Assembly: GCA_903853285.1 (NCBI GenBank) | Contig: CAINTF010000236.1 | Span: 1-22,655 of the forward strand | Length of the DNA: 22,655 nt | Reading direction: 5' to 3' | Source of the DNA: an uncultured Acidimicrobium sp. | GTDB lineage: Bacteria; Actinomycetota; Acidimicrobiia; Acidimicrobiales; Ilumatobacteraceae | Shown here: positions 14,314-21,044 of the stretch, piece by piece | How positions within the stretch are numbered: the stretch's first letter is position 1 | Layout of the letters: each line of letters opens with the position of its first letter | The notes under the pieces: generated by a model | Told to the model about the DNA's origin: nothing | The model's input: only the letters and a program-made list of their open reading frames with translations | Database searches by the model: none | Made by a program: the position numbers and the translations under genes

Positions 14314-14988
14314 ATGCGTTGGGGGCTCCGCACCACAGTGACAATTTTTGTTGCCGCCACAAATGTGCTTTTCGCTTTGCTCTCACCCACAAAACTCGTC
14401 GCTGCAGAAAACACGAATGGGGATGTTGCAAACAGCTCGCAACAGACTTATGTATTCCCGTTCAGCAAGATCCCTGTGGACTACCCGAGCGATCATCTGC
14501 ACTATCCTGCCGTCGACGTAGAGGGCTGTTACGCCCATGTTCTCGCACCAACTGCCGGAACGATTACCCAAACTCGCACAATCGACAAATGGGTAGAAAC
14601 GGTTGATACACCTGGCACCCGAGGCGGAAAAACGATCACTCTTGTTGGAGACGACAACGTGCGCTATTTCTTTGCGCACCTCGGCAGGGTGAAAGTTGCG
14701 ACAGGTCAGCGAGTCAGCGCTGGTGATTGGATCGGTGTTATGGGTTCATCTGGTAATGCACGCATCACGAGATGCCACACACACCTAGGAATGTCGCGTG
14801 TGTGTCCTGTGGTCGAGGCATTTTTATTGCAAGGTGAGATTTGGCCACAAAAATATTTGAATGCGTGGCGACAAGGCGAACAACTCTCCCCCGCTAGGGA
14901 GTTGAAGAAACTCGTGAAACAGGACCCGCTTGGATGCACACGCTCTCGCGCAGATACCCAGGCCGAATTTGCTCGAAGCTCGGGTTAG
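14314..14988 (+). CDS. Secreted M23 (LytM-like) peptidase
   Basis: The 224-residue protein has an N-terminal signal sequence (hydrophobic about 8-30, possible cleavage after KLVAA) and an M23 beta-barrel domain. M23 enzymes are zinc peptidases that cut peptide crosslinks in peptidoglycan, or inactive activators of amidases. The zinc ligands appear as H61 or H63 with D68 (HLHYPAVD), H122 (FFAHLG) and H155-x-H157 (CHTHLG). The first pair is spaced differently from the usual H-x3-D. The core has the typical LAPTAGTI and GQRVSAGDWIGVMGSSG. Cysteines at 72, 154, 164 and 208 could form disulfides. It lies close to sucCD and pcrA, as does the M23 gene Rv0950c in M. tuberculosis. It is divergent from the nucleoside hydrolase gene and converges on mdh. 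Confidence 0.85.
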   Translation: MRWGLRTTVTIFVAATNVLFALLSPTKLVAAENTNGDVANSSQQTYVFPFSKIPVDYPSDHLHYPAVDVEGCYAHVLAPTAGTITQTRTIDKWVETVDTPGTRGGKTITLVGDDNVRYFFAHLGRVKVATGQRVSAGDWIGVMGSSGNARITRCHTHLGMSRVCPVVEAFLLQGEIWPQKYLNAWRQGEQLSPARELKKLVKQDPLGCTRSRADTQAEFARSSG

Positions 14989-14996
14989 AAAGCGAT

Positions 14997-15995
14997 CTAA
15001 ATCAGGCCAAGTTCGCGCACTGCATCACGCTCTTCGATGAGCTCGGCAACAGAGGCATCAATCCGTGCACGACTAAATGCATCGATCTCCAAACCCTGCA
15101 CAATCTTGTACTCACCATTTTCACAAACACAAGGAAATGATGACATGACACCTTCAGGTACGCCGTAACTACCGTCGGATGGAACCGACATGGAAACCCA
15201 GTCTCCAGTTGGTGTGCCCAATACCCATGAACGCACATGGTCCACTGCAGCATTCGCTGCACTTGCCGCCGAAGAAGATCCGCGAGCCTTGATCACTGCA
15301 GCACCACGCTTTGCGACCGTTGGAATATACGTCTCTTCAATCCAAGCCTGATCATTGACAAGTTGCGCAGCATTCTTGCCATCAACTTCGCAATGAAACA
15401 GGTCTGGATACTGCGTCGTTGAATGATTACCCCAGATAGTCATCTTCTTAATTGATGAAACTGGGCGACCTACGCGCTGAGCCAATTGGCTGATCGCACG
15501 ATTATGGTCGAGACGAGTCATGGCTGTGAACTGACGTGGATCAATGTTCTTCGCGTTCGACATCGCAATCGCCGCATTGGTGTTGGCTGGATTGCCCACG
15601 ACCAACACCTTGATGTTCTTCTTGGCATTTGCGCTGATAGCCGCACCTTGTGGCTTGAAGATTCCACCGTTTGCCGATAACAAATCGCTGCGCTCCATAC
15701 CCTCTTTGCGCGGCATGGCTCCAACGAGCAGGGCAATATCGGTATCGCCAAACGCAATATTTGGGTCGTCGGTCATCACTACGTCTACGAGATTCGGAAA
15801 TGCGCAGTCGTCCAATTCCATTTTGACTCCGCCGAGCGCACCAAGTGCTGGCGTTACTTCAAGCAATTGCAAAATCACAGGGGTGTCTGCGCCAAGCATT
15901 GCTCCTGAAGCGATCCGAAACAACAGGCTGTAGCCAATCTGTCCGGCTGCTCCGGTGATAGTTACTCGTACTGGCGATTTCGCTGAAGATGTCAT
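14997..15995 (-). CDS. mdh: Malate dehydrogenase (NAD-dependent)
   Basis: The 332-residue enzyme oxidises malate to oxaloacetate in the TCA cycle. It is the cytosolic-type MDH common in actinobacteria. The NAD-binding loop is GAAGQIGY (15-22). Substrate arginines R96 and R102 lie in [10 protein letters not shown], then GNPANTNA (134-141), TRLDHNRA with D163 and a third Arg (R161), and the catalytic H191 in [12 protein letters not shown]. The length is normal. It starts 10 bases after the acyltransferase stop and ends the probable sucCD operon. TAGTGT (16008-16003, minus strand) ends 8 bases before its ATG, so it may also be transcribed on its own without a leader. No Shine-Dalgarno sequence is visible. 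Confidence 0.96.
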   Translation of the reverse strand: MTSSAKSPVRVTITGAAGQIGYSLLFRIASGAMLGADTPVILQLLEVTPALGALGGVKMELDDCAFPNLVDVVMTDDPNIAFGDTDIALLVGAMPRKEGMERSDLLSANGGIFKPQGAAISANAKKNIKVLVVGNPANTNAAIAMSNAKNIDPRQFTAMTRLDHNRAISQLAQRVGRPVSSIKKMTIWGNHSTTQYPDLFHCEVDGKNAAQLVNDQAWIEETYIPTVAKRGAAVIKARGSSSAASAANAAVDHVRSWVLGTPTGDWVSMSVPSDGSYGVPEGVMSSFPCVCENGEYKIVQGLEIDAFSRARIDASVAELIEERDAVRELGLI

Positions 15996-16005
15996 AACTG
16001 AAACA

Positions 16006-17937
16006 CTACTTTCCTATTGCTTGCATGATGAGGTCGGCATAGACGGCCTGACCTTCGGGGTTGAGGTGAATTTTGTCTCCGTACAAATATTCCGGATGTG
16101 CTTCGGCGATTGTGTACCAGTCGAGGATCTTGACATTGCCGTATTGATCAGGCATCGCTCGAAGCAAAACATTGTTTGGGTCTTGCCATTTTTTACTTGG
16201 CACATGATTTGTCACGAATACAACCGTGTCAACATCCGACAATGGAACCATGATCTCGTCCAGCGTCTTTTGATCAATATAGTTATTCGTACCAAGGTGA
16301 ATAATCACAATTTCACCGAGACGGTTTACCGACTTGAGATAGTTGCAAATCTCGAGTGCCTGACGAAACGGTCTGCTCTTCAACGCGTCGACTGTGATTC
16401 CGCGCTCGGTAAGCACATTGGCGGCCCCCAACATTACCGAATCACCAATTGCAATGATTTCAATGACCTGTCCATCCAATGTGGTGGTTTGTGGTGCGGT
16501 CATTGTTGTGTCGACTGTTGTGTCACCACTTGCAATCGTCGTCATGGTTGACGCGACAATGGTTGTACTCGACATCACATTGACAACACCACTCTCCCCG
16601 TCGGCAAGGCTCTGGCCAATGTCATCCAACTTGACATGCGCAGTAGCAAGACTCACCAATGCAAAGATTGGCACAACTGCAGCAACGACGCCTATGGCAA
16701 TAACGCTTTGTCTCTTTTCTCTATCCGACTCGAGTCGTGAATGGCGGAATTTATCCCACGCATCACGAAGGCCCCCAGATCGCACTGGCATCTCAATGAA
16801 GCGGTACGAAACTTCGGTGACAACAAGCGCGAGCGTAAACAGCAAAACAAACTCAACAACGTTCAGTCCTCGTCCAGCAAACCGTCGGTAAAACTGAAAA
16901 ATCGGCCAGTGAAACAAGTACAAGCCATACGACCGCTGGCCGACATAGACCAATACCGGGTTACCCAGGACATGCTTTGAAAGCACTGTGTGAGGGTGCA
17001 CTGCTGCCGCAATAATCGCGATGCTCGCAAGTCCTACAAGGAGAAAACCGCCCTGAAACAACGGTGAATAGCCACTCGTACCGCCGTCGACACCGCCTTC
17101 AACAACGTCATGAAAACTCCACAGCATTGCACCGAGCCCAAGAACACCCAACCAACCAACAGCCGACACAATATGACGCTCCGATGTTGGATGATCGCTG
17201 TGAAACATTGATGGCTTCCACCAAAAAGCGAGCGCTGAACCAATGAGCAAACCACCAGAGCGTCCAAGTGTGCCCAAGAATAAAAAATCAACTTTCGAAA
17301 CAGCATGCCCGAAGAGTGCGATGTAGTGATCTGGGGTTTCGAGCACCGAACCATTTGCACCGGGCTCAAATGTTTTCGCAACATAGACAGAAACCGCAAC
17401 TGACGCGGCAAAAAATAAGGTACCTAACAACAACGGCCTGCGACCAAACAACTTCAACACAACAGCGATCAACACCGGCCACACCAAATAGAACTGTTCT
17501 TCAACCGCTAGTGACCACAGATGTCGAAGGGGTACAAAACCAAACGCGCTGAAATACGAGGTGCCAACCCAGATCTGAAACCAGTTGAAGCCATAGACAA
17601 ACGCGGCTACAACATCTCCGCGCAAGTTTCCAAGCGTGTCACGCTCGAATAATGCGCAATACGTGGTGACACCCATCAAGAGAGTCCATAGTGCTGGCAA
17701 CAACCTTCGCGCACGACGCATCCAGAACGCTCTGAAATTGATTTTCCCGTTTTCTTGCGACTCGTTGATCAACAGCATCGTGATCAAGTAACCGCTGATA
17801 ACAAAAAATACTTCGACGCCGAGGAAACCGCCGCTCACCCAGCCCTTGTTGGCGTGATACAAAATCACAGCGATCACTGCAACCGCGCGCAGACCATCAA
17901 GGCCTGGGAGATACCTCAGTGAATGTTCGCGATTCAT
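16006..17937 (-). CDS. OafA/YrhL-type membrane acyltransferase fused to an SGNH-like domain
   Basis: The 643-residue protein has two parts. Residues 8 to about 385 form the acyltransferase-3 membrane domain with about ten helices, starting [21 protein letters not shown] with the family's catalytic His (H29), and with [10 protein letters not shown] and FYLVWP further on. After an extra helix (411-431) comes a Ser/Thr-rich linker (about 457-487), then an SGNH hydrolase-like domain: GDS with S500, HLGTNN (547-552) and DKIH with D621 and H624. Such proteins carry acyl groups, usually acetyl, across the membrane and onto sugars of the wall, lipids or exported polysaccharide. All SGNH catalytic residues are present. 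It lies 20 bases after sucD and 10 before mdh, in an otherwise TCA-cycle operon, which is unusual. The glycan target cannot be told. Confidence 0.92.
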   Translation of the reverse strand: MNREHSLRYLPGLDGLRAVAVIAVILYHANKGWVSGGFLGVEVFFVISGYLITMLLINESQENGKINFRAFWMRRARRLLPALWTLLMGVTTYCALFERDTLGNLRGDVVAAFVYGFNWFQIWVGTSYFSAFGFVPLRHLWSLAVEEQFYLVWPVLIAVVLKLFGRRPLLLGTLFFAASVAVSVYVAKTFEPGANGSVLETPDHYIALFGHAVSKVDFLFLGTLGRSGGLLIGSALAFWWKPSMFHSDHPTSERHIVSAVGWLGVLGLGAMLWSFHDVVEGGVDGGTSGYSPLFQGGFLLVGLASIAIIAAAVHPHTVLSKHVLGNPVLVYVGQRSYGLYLFHWPIFQFYRRFAGRGLNVVEFVLLFTLALVVTEVSYRFIEMPVRSGGLRDAWDKFRHSRLESDREKRQSVIAIGVVAAVVPIFALVSLATAHVKLDDIGQSLADGESGVVNVMSSTTIVASTMTTIASGDTTVDTTMTAPQTTTLDGQVIEIIAIGDSVMLGAANVLTERGITVDALKSRPFRQALEICNYLKSVNRLGEIVIIHLGTNNYIDQKTLDEIMVPLSDVDTVVFVTNHVPSKKWQDPNNVLLRAMPDQYGNVKILDWYTIAEAHPEYLYGDKIHLNPEGQAVYADLIMQAIGK

Positions 17938-17938
17938 T

Positions 17939-17972
17939 ATTTTAGAGCGTATTGTTCTTACGAGCGTATTGT
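17939..17972 (-). repeat. Imperfect 17-bp tandem duplication across the sucD stop codon
   Basis: On the minus strand ACAATACGCTCGTAAGA (17972-17956) is followed directly by ACAATACGCTCTAAAAT (17955-17939). The first 11 bases are identical, and the rest match with one gap and one change. The first copy carries the last sucD codons and stop; the second fills the spacer before the acyltransferase start at 17937. Each copy contains TACGCT, a possible -10 box; the second ends 9 bases before the acyltransferase ATG. Confidence 0.75.
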
Positions 17973-18860
17973 CCGAACGATCTCCGCCATCAATATTCCG
18001 GCTTCGGTTGGATTCAAACCAATCTGAACACCAGCGGCTCGCAATGCATCCATCTTGCCCTGTGCCGTGCCCTTGCCACCCGACACGATGGCGCCAGCAT
18101 GGCCCATCTTTTTGCCCGCAGGTGCAGTAACGCCAGCGATGTACGCACTCATCGGCTTGGTCACATGATTGGTAATGAACTCTGCAGCTTCTTCTTCAGC
18201 TGATCCGCCAATCTCGCCAATCATGATGATCGCGTGCGTTTCTGGGTCAGCCTGAAACTGTGCGAGGCAATCCACAAACGATGTTCCGGGCACTGGATCT
18301 CCACCAATACCAACACATGTGCTGACACCAATTCCCTGCTGCTTCAATTCGTAGAGCGCTTGATACGTGAGAGTTCCAGAGCGAGAAACAATTCCAACGT
18401 TTGGTCCGCTCGCACTTGGCAGTTGTGCAATTTCACCAGCGGTAATTCCGATGTTGCATTTACCCGGGCTAATGATTCCTGGACAGTTAGGACCAAGTAA
18501 GCGAGTGGCAGGATAATCGCGTTGCAGCGTGGCGAACACGCGAGCTTCATCTTGCGCCGGCACACCCTCGGTGATGCACACGACAAAACCAATTCCTGCT
18601 CGTGCTGCTTCAAGAATTGCTGCTGGGGCCGCTTTTGGCGGCACCGCGATAAACGATGCGTTTGCACCCGTAGCCGCGACTGCATCTGCGACTGAATCAA
18701 AGACAGGAATTCCCTCTACGTCTTGTCCGGCCTTACCTGGCGTGACGCCACCAACAACTTGCGTGCCGTATGCCTTATTGCGCAGGCCATGAAAGCGCCC
18801 CTGTCCGCCAGTCAATCCCTGCACAATGACTTTCGTATTTTGGTCTACAAAAATTGCCAT
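17958..18860 (-). CDS. sucD: Succinyl-CoA synthetase alpha subunit
   Basis: The 300-residue subunit binds CoA and carries the phospho-histidine that links succinyl-CoA cleavage to ATP or GTP formation. Features are the CoA-binding [13 protein letters not shown] (13-25), [27 protein letters not shown] (123-138), [21 protein letters not shown], and the active H254 in [15 protein letters not shown]. It starts 11 bases after the sucC stop with a good AGGAG 8 bases before the ATG. The beta subunit is encoded just upstream, so the whole enzyme is present. Confidence 0.98.
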   Translation of the reverse strand: MAIFVDQNTKVIVQGLTGGQGRFHGLRNKAYGTQVVGGVTPGKAGQDVEGIPVFDSVADAVAATGANASFIAVPPKAAPAAILEAARAGIGFVVCITEGVPAQDEARVFATLQRDYPATRLLGPNCPGIISPGKCNIGITAGEIAQLPSASGPNVGIVSRSGTLTYQALYELKQQGIGVSTCVGIGGDPVPGTSFVDCLAQFQADPETHAIIMIGEIGGSAEEEAAEFITNHVTKPMSAYIAGVTAPAGKKMGHAGAIVSGGKGTAQGKMDALRAAGVQIGLNPTEAGILMAEIVRTIRS

Positions 18861-18871
18861 GATTAATTCTC

Positions 18872-20017
18872 CTACTTGGCCATCTCGACAGCGGCGCGAG
18901 CAGCTTCAAGCATGGTTGGTCGACTGGTGAGTTGTGATTCGGGAATTCCCGCATCAGCAAGAATCTTTCGACCTTCTTCAGCATTTGTGCCGTCGAGTCG
19001 AATAACAATTGGGGCTCGCAGGGCAACACGCTTCACTGCTTCAACGATTCCCTTGGCTACTTCTTCGCCGCGAGTGATGCCACCAAAAATGTTGATCAAA
19101 ATACTCTTCACCTTCGGATCCGAGTTGATCACTTCAAGTGCTGCCGTCATCAACTCGGCATTTGCGCCGCCGCCGATATCGAGGAAGTTGGCAGCCGTGC
19201 CGCCAACCTGATTGACCACATCAAGAGTGCTCATCGCTAGACCTGCACCATTGGCGATGATTCCGACTGTGCCGTCCAATCCGATGTATTGCAGATTCTT
19301 TTCACGTGCAAGTTGTTCGCGTGCATCCAACTCTTCGGTTGCAGCGTATTCCGCCCACTCTGGATGCCTAAACGATGCGTTTACATCGAGCGACACTTTG
19401 GCATCCAGTGCATGAATCTCACCAGTTGGTTTCAAAATCAGTGGGTTGATTTCTGCCAAGTCGCAGTCGCCCTGAGTGAAACAGTTGTACAACTTGACAA
19501 GCATGTCGGCAACACCGTCGAGAGCTTTGTCGGGGATCTTGGCTTCAACAGAAGCACGACGTGCGGTCTCAAGCGAGAGCCCATCTATTGGATTGATATG
19601 CAACTTCACAATTGCAGTCGGATCTTTGGCAGCAACATCTTCAATCTCGACACCACCTTGTGCGCTCAACATCAGCAAGTGCTGCTTTGCTGCGCGGTCA
19701 AGCGTGAAAGATGCGTAATACTCTTCCGCAATATCTGATGCGTGTTCTACCCAAACGCGCTTAACAACATGGCCCTTGATGTCCATGCCCAAAATATTTT
19801 TGGCGTGCAAGCGCACTTCGGCTTCATCGTTAGCCAGCTTGATTCCACCAGCTTTTCCTCGACCGCCAACTTGCACTTGGGCTTTCACCACAACTGGGTA
19901 CTGTGCAGTTGCTGCAACAGCGACGGCTTCGTCAACAGTTGTTGCTACTCCACCCGCAGATACGGGAATGTTGTACTTGGCAAAATACTGTTTGCCCTGA
20001 TATTCAAAAAGATCCAT
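18872..20017 (-). CDS. sucC: Succinyl-CoA synthetase beta subunit
   Basis: The 381-residue subunit has an N-terminal ATP-grasp domain ([33 protein letters not shown]) and a C-terminal CoA-ligase domain ([25 protein letters not shown]). It forms the nucleotide-binding half of the TCA-cycle enzyme that turns succinyl-CoA into succinate. AEINPLI is the metal-binding stretch. The length is normal. It lies 41 bases downstream of the B12-binding subunit gene and 11 bases upstream of sucD on the same strand. No strong Shine-Dalgarno sequence stands before the ATG. ATP or GTP preference cannot be decided here. Confidence 0.98.
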   Translation of the reverse strand: MDLFEYQGKQYFAKYNIPVSAGGVATTVDEAVAVAATAQYPVVVKAQVQVGGRGKAGGIKLANDEAEVRLHAKNILGMDIKGHVVKRVWVEHASDIAEEYYASFTLDRAAKQHLLMLSAQGGVEIEDVAAKDPTAIVKLHINPIDGLSLETARRASVEAKIPDKALDGVADMLVKLYNCFTQGDCDLAEINPLILKPTGEIHALDAKVSLDVNASFRHPEWAEYAATEELDAREQLAREKNLQYIGLDGTVGIIANGAGLAMSTLDVVNQVGGTAANFLDIGGGANAELMTAALEVINSDPKVKSILINIFGGITRGEEVAKGIVEAVKRVALRAPIVIRLDGTNAEEGRKILADAGIPESQLTSRPTMLEAARAAVEMAK

Positions 20018-20058
20018 TGCTCTGCTTTCGTTTATTAATGCGTTTGTAGTTTTAGCGT

Positions 20059-20463
20059 TTATTGTTCTCGAGCATCAAGCGTTTGCTCAAGCCATGTTGC
20101 AATTTCCTTCAACGAAGTTCCTGGTCCAAATATTTCTCCGACACCCTGACTGCGCAACTCAATCGCATCGGCGTCGGGAATTACTCCCCCACCAAAAACG
20201 AGCACATCTCCAAGATCACGCGCGCGCAGTTCTTCCATCACTCGCGGAAACAAAGTGAGATGAGCACCAGACAACAACGACAAACCAACGGCATCTACGT
20301 CTTCTTGCAGTGCAGTTTCGGCAATCTGCTCCGGCAACTGGTGTAGGCCGGTATAGATCACTTCAAAGCCATGGTCACGAAGGGCGCGCGTGATCGTCTT
20401 GGCGCCACGATCATGGCCATCCAGGCCTGGTTTGGCCACAACAACTCGGTAAGGACGTTTCAC
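20059..20463 (-). CDS. Stand-alone cobalamin-binding subunit of an acyl-CoA mutase (methylmalonyl-CoA mutase C-terminal type)
   Basis: The 134-residue protein is one B12-binding Rossmann domain of the base-off/His-on kind. It has D15-x-H17-x2-G20 in [12 protein letters not shown], with H17 as the cobalt ligand, then SLLSGAH (62-68) and VFGGGVIP (89-96). As a separate small subunit it would pair with a TIM-barrel large subunit to rearrange methylmalonyl-, isobutyryl- or hydroxyisobutyryl-CoA. The wording [11 protein letters not shown] is like the separate-subunit enzymes rather than fused MCM. The start is GTG at 20463 (AAGG lies 10 bases before it, also part of a TAAGGT box). It heads the operon with sucC and sucD, which fits succinyl-CoA as product. 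The large subunit is not in the window. Confidence 0.88.
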   Translation of the reverse strand: MKRPYRVVVAKPGLDGHDRGAKTITRALRDHGFEVIYTGLHQLPEQIAETALQEDVDAVGLSLLSGAHLTLFPRVMEELRARDLGDVLVFGGGVIPDADAIELRSQGVGEIFGPGTSLKEIATWLEQTLDAREQ

Positions 20464-20550
20464 GACTACAGAACCTTACGCCCTCGACAGTGACCTATTC
20501 CAACCCACAAAACGGTCGACTTCTAGCCCCAATCGGCCACACTAGTAATC
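20464..20550. promoter_or_regulatory. Divergent promoter region before the B12-subunit operon
   Basis: These 87 bases separate the GTG of the B12-binding gene from the ATG of the membrane protein gene. On the minus strand TAAGGT (20478-20473) is a possible -10 for the operon. For the + gene I see only a poor box, CACACT (20538-20543), ending 8 bases before the ATG. No good -35 or operator symmetry is seen. Confidence 0.3.
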
Positions 20551-21024
20551 ATGGAAATTCGCCTGCGTTCCCCACTCGCTCGTGCGGTTCTGCCAATTGC
20601 CGGAGGGCTCCTCTTTTTTGCGGTTCTCTTTGGGGTCACGTGGCTGATGGCGACATTCGCGACCAATCGCAGCGAGCGACAGGTGGTTCTGGGAGACCGC
20701 ACATTTGTGGTTGGTCAAGTAACAGACGTCGCAGAATCGATTGCCAAAAATGGCCCGATCCTCTATCCAGACTTGCGTGACGTCAATGGCAAGAGGTCGA
20801 TCGTCATTGAACACAACGGCACCGATCCCCTCAGGGGCTGGCAGGTTTACTACGCATACCCTGCTGACAAGAATTCTGAATGCTTAGTCGCACAGATCAA
20901 ACAATCTCATACCTTCACCGACTGTGACGGCCGAACGCTGCAGGTTGATCAATTGCAAAAACCGAGCGATGTCACTCCAGTTATCGAAGGTCAATCGACA
21001 TTGCTCATTGACCTGCACGGTTAA
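20551..21024 (+). CDS. Single-span membrane protein of unknown function
   Basis: I do not recognise this 157-residue protein with certainty. It has a short basic N-terminus (RLRSPLAR), one hydrophobic helix (about 12-35) and an outside domain of about 120 residues by the positive-inside rule. The domain contains RSIVIEHNG, GWQVYYAYPAD and C111-LVAQIKQSHTFTD-C125-DGRTL. The two cysteines with the surrounding pattern faintly recall the C-terminal fold of Rieske proteins that have lost their cluster histidines; a disulfide between them is the simpler reading. It stands between the B12/sucCD operon and pcrA, and a plausible terminator follows at once. It has normal base use and reads as a real gene. 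Confidence 0.7.
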   Translation: MEIRLRSPLARAVLPIAGGLLFFAVLFGVTWLMATFATNRSERQVVLGDRTFVVGQVTDVAESIAKNGPILYPDLRDVNGKRSIVIEHNGTDPLRGWQVYYAYPADKNSECLVAQIKQSHTFTDCDGRTLQVDQLQKPSDVTPVIEGQSTLLIDLHG

Positions 21025-21044
21025 AACCGCGCGCACATTTTTTT
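21015..21044 (+). terminator. Probable intrinsic terminator of the membrane protein gene
   Basis: GC-a-CGGT, a TAAA loop and ACCG-c-GC form a 6-pair stem with one A-C mismatch around the stop codon. Five bases later comes a run of seven T (21038-21044). It acts on the + strand only; the T-run reaches into the end of pcrA. Confidence 0.45.
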
